A DNA stretch of 64,000 nucleotides from JAZKFT01 sp963845495 (GCA_963845495.1 CAWJTH010000231.1:1-64000); one strand, 5' to 3'. Numbered from the stretch's first letter, positions 1 to 8,946 are shown. Made by a program: numbers and translations. Notes: generated from the letters alone by a model not told the origin.

Positions 1-822
1 ATAGTTTATGCATTAGAGCTAGGGTTGGTTATGGATGTGCATTTTGAGTCCAGATGGGTTCATGTGTAACATTATAATCATTAGTGATAACAACGTTAGT
101 TGAGCTTTGCAGTCTCCATGTACCACCTCCATAGACACTACTATTTTGTCGCGGTCCCGCTCCAATTCCAGTGAATGCCCCTTAAAGGAACCCACACCGT
201 TTTATCTCCATTGACCATATTAGAGGTCGGCTGCCAATTAAAACATTGTGGCTGTCCCCAGCCATGGGCGAGCCTGGGGCATTACAAGTCGAACTCACAA
301 GAGAAGTAGCCCTTCATAAATTCGGGATCAACTTCTACTTTTTTCGCGCGATTGAGAAGTTTCTGACCGGTCCTCACAGCCAAGGAGGTCTGCGGTCTAA
401 TGCCGCCTGAAAGTATAATGGTCACATTACGCCCTTGGCTCAAAAGCACGGACAGCCCATGCAGCTCGTCGAATCCCATGATTTGTAAAGTCTCGACCAT
501 GCAGTCATCCGGTTTAGTAAAATAGGTCACGGAAACTTGAGGAAATGGGGGGTATTCAGGGAAGGCATTTCAAGCATTAAAATCCCCTACCGGAGCCTTG
601 ATCAAGTCGCAGTAGGTTTTGAAGTCCGCCACATTGATGCCTTGTTGGACCACTCGAAACGCGGTCATAGTCCGCAGAAAGGCATCAGCAAACAAAGTCG
701 CTTTTGACCGCCAGAACATACTGAATCCTCCCGAGAAGAGCTCCGCGCGCAAGCAGAAAAGCCCCGGGGCCGGAGCAAAAAGGGGCAAGGCATTTGCATC
801 TTTATTCATCGTCGCGAGTAAT
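1..822. other. Unassigned left end, no supportable gene
   Basis: No coding region here can be supported. Two short minus-strand open frames (282-530 and 570-809, about 80 codons each) have no motif I recognise, and the first 280 bases have no long frame. Composition is intermediate and unlike the Bacteroidota DNA that starts near 1750. It abuts the stop codon of a foreign-looking purC fragment, so it probably belongs to the same chimeric contig end. Confidence 0.5.
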
Positions 823-1655
823 TTACTTCGTCAACCGCTCCAGCGCTTCGAGATATTTGGCGCGGGTGTTGCGGACCACTTCTCGGGCAGATCCGGGCCG
901 GGCGCGGTCTTGTTCCAGGTCGTGAGGGTCTTGAGGTAATCGCGCAGGTATTGCTTGTCGAAGCTGGGCTGCGGGCCGCCGGGCTGATAGGCGTCGGCGG
1001 GCCAGAAGCGGGAGCTGTCGGGCGTGAAGATTTCGTCGGCGAGCAGGACGCGGCCGGTGCCGCGCTTCGAGGCCGAACTCGAGCTTGGTGTCGGCGAGGA
1101 TGATGCCGCGCTGCGCGGCGTAGGCGGCGGCCCAGGTGTAGAGATCGAGCGTCAGGTCGCGCAGTTCCTCGTAGCGCTCGTCGCCGAGCAGCGCGCGGGC
1201 CTCGGCTTCGGCGTGAGGTTTTCGTCGTGGCCGTGGTCGTTCTTGCGCGCGGGGGTGAAGAGCGGCTCGGGCAGGCGGTCCGATTCGCGCAGGCCCGGCG
1301 GCACGGCGTGGCCGCCGACGGTCCGTGCTCGCGATATTCCTCCCAGCCGGAGCCGGCGAGATAGCCGCGCGCGACGCACTCGACCGGGAAAATTTCGCAG
1401 CGGCGCGCGCGGGTCAGGCGGCCTTCGAATTCGGGCAGGTCGACGCCGGCGGGCAGGTCGTAGCCGAGGACATGATTCGGGCAGATGACTTTCCGGTCAG
1501 CGTGAACCAGTGGCGCGAAAGCGCGGTGAGGATTTTGCCCTTGTCCGGGATCGGCGTGGGCATGATCACGTCGTAGGCGGAGATGCGGTCGGAGGCGACG
1601 AGCCAGATTTCGTCCTGCCACGCGTAGATGTCGCGCACTTTGCCGCTGCGCAGAA
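823..1655 (-). pseudogene. purC: Phosphoribosylaminoimidazole-succinocarboxamide synthase, frame-broken fragment
   Basis: PurC (SAICAR synthetase) joins aspartate to CAIR in purine synthesis. The minus strand encodes family motifs in order but in changing frames: GKVRDIYAWQDEIWLVASDR and MPTPIPDKGKILTALS, then PVECVARGYLAGSGWEEY, then PGLRESDRLPEPLFTPA with GHDENL, then GIILADTKLEFGLE, then TPDSSRFWPADAY, ending in EALERLTK and a TAA at 823-825. At least four single-base deletions, several in short G or A runs, are needed to join them. Upstream of LLRSGK the frame runs into a stop near 1678 rather than a normal N-terminus, so the 5' end looks cut. The DNA is markedly G+C-rich, unlike everything after 1750. 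Either a decayed foreign gene or low-quality chimeric sequence; I favour the latter. Confidence 0.8.
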
Positions 1656-1748
1656 GTCTACGTCTCGCCCATCGATCTCACCATGGACAACGGCGTCGTC
1701 ACCTATCCGTACAAACCGACGATCCGCGCCGCCATTCCCGTCTTTGAT
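1653..1748 (+). other. Fragment of a Cache-type sensor domain
   Basis: About 32 codons read EVYVSPIDLTMDNGV, then YPYKPTIRAAIPVFD. This resembles the core of double-Cache extracellular sensor domains (the pattern VYxSpi...P.iR.a.PvfD) found in chemoreceptors and histidine kinases. It is G+C-rich and is in frame with, and fused straight into, the Crp-family gene that follows, although no such fusion is expected. It opposes the purC fragment. I read it as a third foreign piece in a chimeric contig end. Confidence 0.45.
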
Positions 1749-2333
1749 GCCATAAAACTCTTTGGTCACTTAAGTAGTATAGTTTCTCTGTCAGAAAGTC
1801 TGCAAAAAGACTTATCAACAGCTTTAGTAACGAAAGAATTTAAAAAAGGAACATGCCTGTTAAATGAAGGTCAGATAAGTAATTACATCTTTTTCATTGA
1901 AAAAGGATTAGTGAAAACGTTTTATATAAAGGACGGAACCGAAATATGCTCTTCTTTCATCAAAGAAAACGAAGTGGTTATTTCCGTAAAAAGTTTTTTT
2001 ACACGATTGCCAGGAGATGAGGTTATAGAAGCATTGGAGGATACTACTGCACATTACCTTCATTATGATGATTTACAGAAAATCTACCAAAACCATATCG
2101 AGTTCAACGTAATAGGCAGGATTTTGGCCGAAAAACATTATTTGGGACGGGAAGAGCGACTTTTTTCGATGCGAAAACAAACTGCCCAAGAAAGGTTCAA
2201 TTCTTTACTGGAAAGCCACGCTGAAATAGTACAGCGCATCCCAAGGCAGGATATTGCTTCTTATTTGGGCATTTCTGTTAGGACCCTTAGTAGAATCGGA
2301 CCATATAAAAAAGGACATTTGTCCTTTTTTTAA
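1749..2333 (+). CDS. Crp/Fnr-family transcriptional regulator, 5' end lost in a chimeric junction
   Basis: Cyclic-nucleotide-binding-type regulator. It aligns along its length with the intact paralogue at 7497-8069: jelly-roll region with IEKGLVKTFYIKDGTEICS, a linker with GRILAEKHYLGREERLFSMR, and a C-terminal helix-turn-helix with IASYLGISVRTLSRI. The open frame reaches back to 1683, but homology stops at about 1749, where composition switches to G+C-rich; the native start codon appears to be missing. The end is also odd: after LSRI the frame reads GPYKKGHLSFF, running through a terminator hairpin. One extra C near 2297 would give LSRIRTI and a stop just before that hairpin, which suggests a one-base deletion. 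The ligand is unknown. Confidence 0.8.
   Translation, partial: AIKLFGHLSSIVSLSESLQKDLSTALVTKEFKKGTCLLNEGQISNYIFFIEKGLVKTFYIKDGTEICSSFIKENEVVISVKSFFTRLPGDEVIEALEDTTAHYLHYDDLQKIYQNHIEFNVIGRILAEKHYLGREERLFSMRKQTAQERFNSLLESHAEIVQRIPRQDIASYLGISVRTLSRIGPYKKGHLSFF
2307..2331 (+). terminator. Terminator hairpin overlapping the Crp gene end
   Basis: The perfect inverted repeat AAAAAAGGACA / TGTCCTTTTTT is followed by more T. It lies inside the last codons of the Crp frame as called, supporting the idea that the true stop is slightly upstream. Confidence 0.7.
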
Positions 2334-2644
2334 ATTTTTTTTAGTTATTTATTTGTGGCGTGAAAGAAAATCACTGTCCTCATACCAAATACACCAATCT
2401 CGCTTTAATGAAGCAGTTCCTCACATCCATTTTAAACCCATCTCCGCCAACACCGAGCTTCACAATTCTAAAAGAAGTAATATAGTAAACCTAACATTGA
2501 AAAGTATTGGGTTTGCTATATCTTTTTTGTTGATTTTTTTTAAATCTAAATTAATAATATTTATCGCAGCTGGATATTTTGCATATAAAAAAATTCTCAC
2601 TTTAAGTGAGAATTTTTTATTGTAATAAACTATTTATCAACGTA
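2334..2644. other. Spacer with no convincing gene
   Basis: Spacer between the Crp gene and glnN. A plus-strand frame (2254-2625) overlaps the Crp gene and has only a weakly hydrophobic C-terminal half; I do not accept it. The minus strand between about 2380 and 2490 has a short frame reading ITSFRIVKLGVGGDGFKM, then DVRNCFIKARLVYLV and a stop, with no start codon. It looks like the tail of something, but I cannot name it. Confidence 0.4.
2587..2621. terminator. Bidirectional terminator downstream of glnN
   Basis: The inverted repeat AAATTCTCACTT / AAGTGAGAATTT is flanked by an A run on the left and a T run on the right, so it can act in both directions. It sits just after the glnN stop on the minus strand. 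Confidence 0.8.
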
Positions 2645-4885
2645 TTATCTAATAAACAACATTTCTCTAAATTTAGGCAACAACCAAAACTGGTCGTCTA
2701 CTAATAATTCTAATTTATCAACCTCATAACGGATTTGGTCAAAAAATTGGCCTTTTACTTGAGCGCAATAGGCAATAGCTTTTGTTCTGGTATCAGTCAT
2801 TGCATTTACTTCTTTGCGGGTTTGAATCATTTTTTCGACCAATCCGGCGGCTACGCTAATGTGCTGGCTAATTTTTTCAAGGATGCGTAATTGATTGCTG
2901 TAAGAGGTTTCTGACAAGCCAAGATCTTTCAGCCCTTTGATATTTTCAATCAATACGTTTTGGTATTTAATGGACGATGGTAAAATGTGGCTGGTACACA
3001 ATTCTCCCATAATGCGGCTTTCAATCTGTACTTTTTTAATGTATTCTTCTAGCATTATTTCATGGCGGGCTTCCACTTCAGCATGTGTATAAACACCATT
3101 GCTTTCAAATAATTGCTTGGTTTTATCTGTTACATAAGCATCCAACGCTAACGGCGTAGTTGGTAAGTTTGGTAAACCGCGGCGTTCTGCTTCGTGGTGC
3201 CATTCTTCGCTATAACCGTCACCTTCAAACAATATTTTTTCGCTAGAAACAATGTATTGTTGAATCATTTGCATGATGGCGATTTCTTTTTTGTCGCCTT
3301 TTTCCATCAATGCGTCCACATCTTTTTTAAATTGCCCTAATGTTTGCGCCATAATGGTGTTCAAAGCCGTCATTGGCGTGGCGCAATTAGCGGTTGACCC
3401 AACGGCACGGAATTCGAACTTATTGCCGGTAAAAGCAAAAGGCGAAGTACGGTTACGGTCGGTATTATCCAACAACAATTCAGGTATTGTTTTATGGATA
3501 TCCAGTTTTAGCAAAATTTCATCCTGTTCGGTAAATTTATTTCCAACCCTTGTTTTTACTTCATTCAAAACATCGTACAAGTATTTGCCGATAAATATAG
3601 AAATAATAGCTGGCGGTGCTTCGTTGGCACCCAAGCGATAATCGTTTTGGGCGCTGGCGATAGATGCACGAAGCAAATCAGCATAGTCGTGTACCGCTTT
3701 AATGGTGTTTACAAAAAATGTAAGGAACATTAAATTGGTTTTTGGTGTTTTGCCCGGCGCCAACAAGTTTACGCCAGTATCGGTGCTCATGCTCCAGTTG
3801 TTGTGTTTTCCGCTGCCGTTGATGCCGGCAAAAGGTTTTTCGTGTAATAAAACGGCCAAATTGTGGCGCTTGGCAACACGGGTCATAATATCCATCAACA
3901 AAGTGTTGTGGTCAACCGCAATGTTTACTTCTTCAAAAATGGGTGCACACTCAAATTGTGCAGGCGCTACTTCGTTGTGACGGGTACGCAATGGAATCCC
4001 TAATTTATAAGCTTCGTTTTCAAAATCACGCATGAAAGCGTAAACCCTTTCTGGAATAGAACCAAAATAATGGTCTTCCAATTGTTGGCCTTTGGCAGGC
4101 GCATGTCCAAAAACGGCACGGCCGGTCATCAGCAAATCAGGGCGGGCATTTACCATTCCCGCATCAATCACAAAATATTCTTGTTCCCAACCCAAAGTGG
4201 CGGCAACTTTAGTAATGTTTTTATCAAACAATTGCGCAACGGCAACTGCGTTTTTATTTAATGCATCTAATGAACGGAGCAATGGTGTTTTTGCATCTAA
4301 ACTTTCACCGGTGTAGGAAACAAATATGGTTGGGATGCACAAAGTGCGGCCGTTACCGATTTCCATAATAAAAGCTGGTGAAGATGGATCCCAGGCGGTG
4401 TAACCCCGTGCTTCAAAGGTTGCACGCAAACCGCCACTTGGAAAAGATGATGCATCTGGCTCTTGTTGAATCAGCGCAGCGCCGTCAAATTCTTCGATTG
4501 GTGTGCCATCGCTTTTTATGGTAAAGAAAGAATCGTGTTTTTCTGCGGTAACACCTGTTAATGGTTGAAACCAATGTGTAAAATGGGTAACACCCTTGCT
4601 TTCGGCCCAAGCCCGGAGCCCACTACCAATTTGATTACCCATGGCACGGTCAATTTTTTTACCGCCCTTGCTAGATGACATTAAGCTTTTATATGCCTCG
4701 TCGCTTAAAAATGCCCGGGCTGTTTGTAGGGTAAATACATTTTCTCCAAAAATTGCTGTTATTTTAGCTGTGCCAGCCACATCAATTTCTGAATATTTAT
4801 TGGCAATATTATCTAAAGCCTTAAAACGCAATGATTCCATAATTACAATGTTTTCTGTAGGGTTTAAAATATCCTTGTTTGCCAT
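2645..4885 (-). CDS. glnN: Type III glutamine synthetase
   Basis: ATP-dependent ligation of ammonia to glutamate in the cytoplasm. 746 residues, close to the usual ~730 of GSIII. Visible motifs: GWEQEYFVID (about 232-241) with metal-binding glutamates, RHNEVAPAQFE (302-312), GINGSGKHNNWSMST (354-368) of the ATP/glutamate site, and an ANCATPMTALNTIMAQTL stretch near 500. GSIII enzymes are large homododecamers, typical of Bacteroidota and cyanobacteria. The gene is monocistronic: a terminator follows and a ~310-bp spacer separates it from a GSII gene on the same strand. The start ATG is followed by ANKDILNP; no clear Shine-Dalgarno is seen, as usual for the phylum. Confidence 0.95.
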   Translation of the reverse strand: MANKDILNPTENIVIMESLRFKALDNIANKYSEIDVAGTAKITAIFGENVFTLQTARAFLSDEAYKSLMSSSKGGKKIDRAMGNQIGSGLRAWAESKGVTHFTHWFQPLTGVTAEKHDSFFTIKSDGTPIEEFDGAALIQQEPDASSFPSGGLRATFEARGYTAWDPSSPAFIMEIGNGRTLCIPTIFVSYTGESLDAKTPLLRSLDALNKNAVAVAQLFDKNITKVAATLGWEQEYFVIDAGMVNARPDLLMTGRAVFGHAPAKGQQLEDHYFGSIPERVYAFMRDFENEAYKLGIPLRTRHNEVAPAQFECAPIFEEVNIAVDHNTLLMDIMTRVAKRHNLAVLLHEKPFAGINGSGKHNNWSMSTDTGVNLLAPGKTPKTNLMFLTFFVNTIKAVHDYADLLRASIASAQNDYRLGANEAPPAIISIFIGKYLYDVLNEVKTRVGNKFTEQDEILLKLDIHKTIPELLLDNTDRNRTSPFAFTGNKFEFRAVGSTANCATPMTALNTIMAQTLGQFKKDVDALMEKGDKKEIAIMQMIQQYIVSSEKILFEGDGYSEEWHHEAERRGLPNLPTTPLALDAYVTDKTKQLFESNGVYTHAEVEARHEIMLEEYIKKVQIESRIMGELCTSHILPSSIKYQNVLIENIKGLKDLGLSETSYSNQLRILEKISQHISVAAGLVEKMIQTRKEVNAMTDTRTKAIAYCAQVKGQFFDQIRYEVDKLELLVDDQFWLLPKFREMLFIR

Positions 4886-5198
4886 AATTGTTTAAATAAT
4901 GGATGGAAGTTTTATTGCATTTTTAAGGCAGCAACATCGCTAATCGTTTTACCACGAACCAATTATATGCATTTCGGTTCTTTGCTTCTCCTACTTAAAA
5001 AAAATTCAAAAAAATCCAATACAAAATTTTCAACAATTTTGAAGGCGCAATTTAAGTAAGAGTGGCTGTAAAATGCGTGTTTAATCGAATAAAACAAATA
5101 TTATAACATTAAATCATCTTATTTACGCGTTTAGCGATATATATTAAAAAAGCCCTTTGCATGATGCAGAAGGGCTTTTTTTAAATATTCTGATAATA
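4886..5198. other. Spacer between two glutamine synthetase genes
   Basis: AT-rich spacer presumably holding the glnN promoter on the minus strand. I see no clear TAnnTTTG element and no riboswitch-like structure. Its right end contains the terminator of the GSII gene. Confidence 0.5.
5145..5182 (-). terminator. Terminator of the GSII gene
   Basis: The inverted repeat AAAAAAGCCCTT / AAGGGCTTTTTT with a ~13-base loop lies immediately after the GSII stop codon on the minus strand. The T and A runs make it functional in either direction. Confidence 0.85.
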
Positions 5199-6212
5199 TT
5201 AAACTACCACAGATTTTACTGTTTTAATAATACGTGCAGCCACTTTATAAGGATCAGCGGCAGAATTTGGACGACGATCTTCCAAGTAACCGCTCCAGCC
5301 TTTTGCAGGAACCAACACTGGAATACGAATAGAAGCACCGCGGTCAGAAACACCATAGCTGAAGTCATTAATGCTAGCAGTTTCGTGTTTACCGGTTAAA
5401 CGTAACTCATTATCAGCACCATAAACTGCAATATGTTCTTTAACAACCGGGCGGAAAGCTTCGCACACCGCATCAAATTTAGCTTTGCTACCAGCTGTAC
5501 GCAATAAAGTGTTGCTAAAGTTGGCATGCATGCCGCTACCATTCCAGTCGGTTGCACCCAATGGTTTGCAATGCCAGTTAATGGCAACCCCATATTTTTC
5601 ACCGATACGCTCTAATAAATAACGTGCAATCCAAATTTGGTCGCCGGCATCTTTAGCGCCTTTTGCGAAAATTTGGAATTCCCATTGGCCAGCTGCAACT
5701 TCAGCGTTAATACCTTCTACATTTAAGCCTGCTTCCAAGCAAACGTCAAGGTGTTCTTCAATAATTTCTCGACCGTAAGCATTTTTCGCACCTACTGAGC
5801 AATAGTATGGGCCTTGTGGCGCAGGATATCCATTAGCCGGAAAACCCAGTGGCTTATTTGTTTCTGGGCTCCACAAAAAATATTCTTGTTCAAAACCGAA
5901 CCAGAAATCGTTATCATCATCTTCAATTAAAGCACGGCCGTTTGAAACATGAGCCGTACCATCAGCGTTTAATACTTCGCACATCACCAAATAACCATTT
6001 TTGCGCTGTGGGTCAGGGCAAACAAAAACTGGTTTCAATAAACAGTCGGAAGAACCACCAAGGGCTTGTTCAGTAGAAGAACCATCAAAAGACCAGTTGG
6101 GAAGGTCTTCCAGTTTACCACTAAAATCTTTTTCGATTTTTGTTTTGCTACGCAGGCTTTGGGTGGGTTTGTAACCGTCCAGCCACACATATTCAAGTTT
6201 TGCCAGTGACAT
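5199..6212 (-). CDS. Type II (eukaryote-like) glutamine synthetase
   Basis: A second ammonia-assimilating glutamine synthetase, 337 residues, the size of GSII enzymes. The N-terminal beta-Grasp domain (roughly 1-100) includes YVWLDGYKP and FDGSST; the catalytic domain has FGFEQEYFLW (105-114), NGSGMHANFS (224-233), a GADNELRLTGKHETA segment and EDRRPNSAADPY (311-322). GSII is the plant/animal type and occurs patchily in Bacteroidota. It follows a 205-bp spacer from the HAD gene start and is terminated by its own hairpin, so it is probably a separate unit. Why the cell keeps both GSII and GSIII side by side is not shown by the sequence; differential nitrogen control is an inference. Confidence 0.95.
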   Translation of the reverse strand: MSLAKLEYVWLDGYKPTQSLRSKTKIEKDFSGKLEDLPNWSFDGSSTEQALGGSSDCLLKPVFVCPDPQRKNGYLVMCEVLNADGTAHVSNGRALIEDDDNDFWFGFEQEYFLWSPETNKPLGFPANGYPAPQGPYYCSVGAKNAYGREIIEEHLDVCLEAGLNVEGINAEVAAGQWEFQIFAKGAKDAGDQIWIARYLLERIGEKYGVAINWHCKPLGATDWNGSGMHANFSNTLLRTAGSKAKFDAVCEAFRPVVKEHIAVYGADNELRLTGKHETASINDFSYGVSDRGASIRIPVLVPAKGWSGYLEDRRPNSAADPYKVAARIIKTVKSVVV

Positions 6213-6417
6213 ACTTTCAATTTTGGTTTTTATAAAAAATTAATTTCGTTGCAATTTTAATGAAATAATGCGAATAATTGGCAAAAAGCTAGTACGAAAT
6301 TATTTATTTGGCAAAACATTTGATAATTATCAACAAAACCAGTTTAATTTTATATATTTTTTAAATTTGAATATAAAAATTAAATTAGCTTGTCAACTAA
6401 AATAATTATTATAAAAA

Positions 6418-7275
6418 TTATAATAAATCAACTACTGCCGATTCACAGATATAGGTCGGGGTAATACCAGATGCAATAATATGGGTCTGCGCATCTTCTG
6501 GGCGGATATTGCCAGTTAATACCAAAGCCGTATCCAAGCCAAATTTATTGCCGCCCAAAATATCAGTGTGCAAAGTATCGCCCACCATCAATACATCGCT
6601 TTTTTTAAGGTCAGGGAATTGTTGCTTTGCTATTTCCCAAGCAAACATAAAAATTTGGGAATCGGGCTTTCCAAAACGGATAAATTTCCGTCCCGTTATT
6701 TTTTCGATCATCCACGATAAACCGCCAATGGCTACGCCGATTTCTTTTTTCGAAACCGGATAAGCACCATCTGCATTGGCTACAATTGCGGGAATTGCCC
6801 TTCCCCGCAATAAATTCACCGCTTTATTGATGCCATCAAACCAATCAAAACCTTCATCATCCAACAATACCAGCGCATTTACTTTTTCCATGTCGGCAGC
6901 CGACAATTTGCAAATCGGAACAGCCTGTAAACCAGCATGTTCTATATAATGAGCCGAATTTTCGGTGCCTAAATACGCCACCAATCCTTCTTTTACTTTC
7001 AAATCTAAAAATTCTTTTGCCAGCATGCCCGACGAAATAATTTTTTGTTTGGTAATGGCTTTTAAACCACTTTTATGAAAAGAGGCCTCCAACAAATCGG
7101 GGCTTCGGCTTGAATCGTTAGTGATAACATAATAGTGTTTTTGTTGTGCATTTAGCCATAAAAGGGTTTGCTCAACGCCTGGAATCAGTCCGTTGTAGTT
7201 TCTTAAGACACCGTAAGAATCAAAAAAAACAACTTTGTAATTAGAAAGAACAGATTTGAAACTGCGTATTTGCAT
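6418..7275 (-). CDS. HAD-superfamily class IIA phosphatase, NagD-like
   Basis: Predicted cytoplasmic phosphatase, about 285 residues. Motif I is FFDSYGVL (17-24), with the nucleophilic Asp19 but Tyr in place of the usual second Asp, as in the IIA subgroup that has DxWG-type motifs. Motif II lies around YYVITNDSS, a lysine in GKPDSQIF, and motif IV MVGDTLHTDILGG. The substrate cap lies between motifs II and III. I chose the ATG at 7273-7275 (MQIRSFKS), because the 19 extra residues of the longer frame look non-native. The substrate is unknown; relatives act on sugar or nucleotide phosphates. Confidence 0.85.
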   Translation of the reverse strand: MQIRSFKSVLSNYKVVFFDSYGVLRNYNGLIPGVEQTLLWLNAQQKHYYVITNDSSRSPDLLEASFHKSGLKAITKQKIISSGMLAKEFLDLKVKEGLVAYLGTENSAHYIEHAGLQAVPICKLSAADMEKVNALVLLDDEGFDWFDGINKAVNLLRGRAIPAIVANADGAYPVSKKEIGVAIGGLSWMIEKITGRKFIRFGKPDSQIFMFAWEIAKQQFPDLKKSDVLMVGDTLHTDILGGNKFGLDTALVLTGNIRPEDAQTHIIASGITPTYICESAVVDLL

Positions 7276-7496
7276 GAAATTAAAGTTAAAATTGACCATG
7301 AAAGTACATTGGATTGTGGAATAAATGTTCATTCAAGCCATGAAGGCACAATGGAAAAGGAGAAGCACAAAATATAAAAGACAATCCTATATTCGTTTTA
7401 TTCCTTTAAAATCAAATAAATCGTTGTTCTCTTTCTTGCGTATTGATAGGAATATGTAACCGTGAATATTATTTGCCAACTTGTAATTTTTCGTAG

Positions 7497-8069
7497 ATGT
7501 TCAACCAATTATTTGCTTTGTTTAGTTCCATCATTCCTTTGTCTGATGACTTGAAAGCATGTTTAAACGACCAATTAGAGGTTCAAGAAATCGCAAAAAA
7601 ATCCTTTTTATTAAAAGAAGGCCAAGTATGCAATCATATTTATTTTATAGAAAAAGGATTGGTACGTTCTTATTACGTAAAAGATGGTGTTGAAATTTGT
7701 TCTTGGTTTATGAAGGAAGGCGACGTAATTATTTCGGTTAATAGTTTTTTTAAGCGGGTGCCTAGTTTAGAAAATATCCAATGCCTTGAAGATTCGGTAG
7801 TTTATGGCATTACTTACGAAGCGCTGCAGTTGTTGTACAAACGATTTATAGAGTTTAACATCATCGGCCGCATTCTTACCGAAAAATATTACATGCTTAG
7901 CGAAGAAAGATTGTATTCGATGCGCAAGCAATCAGCTAAAGAAAGCTATTTGTATTTGCTGGAAAACCATCCAACGCTTTTGCAACGTGTACCACGGAAG
8001 CATGTCGCTTCATATCTTGGCATCTCGCTTGAAACGTTAAGCCGGATGAAATTCAAGAAAAAAAATTGA
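7497..8069 (+). CDS. Crp/Fnr-family transcriptional regulator
   Basis: 190 residues. The N-terminal cyclic-nucleotide-binding-like beta-barrel includes FIEKGLVRSYYVKDGVE; the C-terminal helix-turn-helix includes VASYLGISLETLSRM. It is a close paralogue of the truncated regulator at 1749-2333. It has no cysteine pattern of an Fe-S FNR, so the signal is unknown. The ceramidase-like gene follows 59 bp downstream on the same strand and may be co-transcribed or its target. The start is the ATG at 7497, aligned with the conserved FNQLFALFSSI. Confidence 0.9.
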   Translation: MFNQLFALFSSIIPLSDDLKACLNDQLEVQEIAKKSFLLKEGQVCNHIYFIEKGLVRSYYVKDGVEICSWFMKEGDVIISVNSFFKRVPSLENIQCLEDSVVYGITYEALQLLYKRFIEFNIIGRILTEKYYMLSEERLYSMRKQSAKESYLYLLENHPTLLQRVPRKHVASYLGISLETLSRMKFKKKN

Positions 8070-8128
8070 CATTTATCAATTTTATAATGCTTTGATTGCA
8101 TGTTCTTCACGTTATTAAAATTTATTTA

Positions 8129-8893
8129 ATGACGTTGTCCACCGCTTCTTTAAAATTATTGCTGATTGCTATTACCATAGTAGCCGTTATTGCGGCGGTT
8201 TTTATTGCACCTATTCCGCAAGACCCAACATTTCACCAATTTGCCGACCGGCGAACTTGGTTGTTTATTTCAAATTATTACAATGTGTTAACTAATCTTA
8301 GTTTTTTGTGGGTTGGCTTGCTTAGCTTGTACAAGTTACATTGCAACAAAAGCTTGAACATTGTGTCAGCCATCAAAACCAATTATTATGTTTTTTTTAT
8401 TGGCGTTACGCTGGTGGCGTTTGGCTCAAGTTATTACCATTGGAATCCAAACAACAATACTTTAATTTGGGACAGGTTGCCAATGACACTGGCTTTTATG
8501 TCATTGTTATCCATTGCTTTAGCGGAGTTTGGATCGGCGTCTTGGGGAAGATATACTATTTGGCCTTTGCTTATAGTCGGCTTATTATCAGTACTTTATT
8601 GGTATTTTGGGGAATTAAAACAAGCAGGAGATTTACGGCTTTACGTATTGGTTCAGCTTTTACCAATAATTATTTTGCCGATATTATTGGTATTAGGAAA
8701 TGCTGTTTTTAAACAGACATGGGGATATTGGCTACTGTTAACCGCTTATGTTTTAGCAAAAATTGCTGAACATTTTGATGTGACAATTTTTAAAATAACA
8801 GGTGGAACAATAGCCGGCCATGCTATTAAACACGTTTTGATTGTATTGGGATTATACGGTTTGTTGCGTTACTTTGAACGAAGGCAACATTAA
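8129..8893 (+). CDS. Ceramidase-like integral membrane hydrolase (CREST superfamily)
   Basis: A protein of about 254 residues with seven predicted membrane spans. Candidate metal-site residues match the alkaline ceramidase/CREST pattern: a Ser-x3-His in GSSYYHWNPNN, an Asp in LIWDRLPMTLAF, and a His pair in IAGHAIKHVL near the C-terminus. The family uses zinc to cleave amides such as ceramide. Bacteroidota make sphingolipids, so a membrane-lipid role is reasonable but inferred. I took the ATG at 8129; an in-frame ATG at 8096 would add 11 residues. It follows a Crp regulator and ends at a convergent hairpin. Confidence 0.75.
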   Translation: MTLSTASLKLLLIAITIVAVIAAVFIAPIPQDPTFHQFADRRTWLFISNYYNVLTNLSFLWVGLLSLYKLHCNKSLNIVSAIKTNYYVFFIGVTLVAFGSSYYHWNPNNNTLIWDRLPMTLAFMSLLSIALAEFGSASWGRYTIWPLLIVGLLSVLYWYFGELKQAGDLRLYVLVQLLPIIILPILLVLGNAVFKQTWGYWLLLTAYVLAKIAEHFDVTIFKITGGTIAGHAIKHVLIVLGLYGLLRYFERRQH

Positions 8894-8897
8894 AACG

Positions 8898-8935
8898 CTA
8901 ATCTTTTCAATACCCTTTTATATTGAAAAGATTAG
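8898..8935. terminator. Hairpin between convergent genes
   Basis: Perfect 15-bp arms (CTAATCTTTTCAATA and its complement) surround an 8-base loop between the ceramidase-like gene and the convergent APH-like gene. It has no proper T run, so it may be a stabilising hairpin rather than a classical terminator. Confidence 0.6.
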
Positions 8936-8946
8936 AACGTCAGTCA

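Noticed and set aside
1683..1748. A real Cache-Crp fusion protein
   Set aside because: Composition changes abruptly at the joint and the Crp N-terminus aligns only from 1749; the Cache piece is a single strand of a domain.
2254..2625. 123-codon plus-strand frame after the Crp gene
   Set aside because: Overlaps the Crp end, has no start context and ends in a terminator; only the C-terminal half is mildly hydrophobic.
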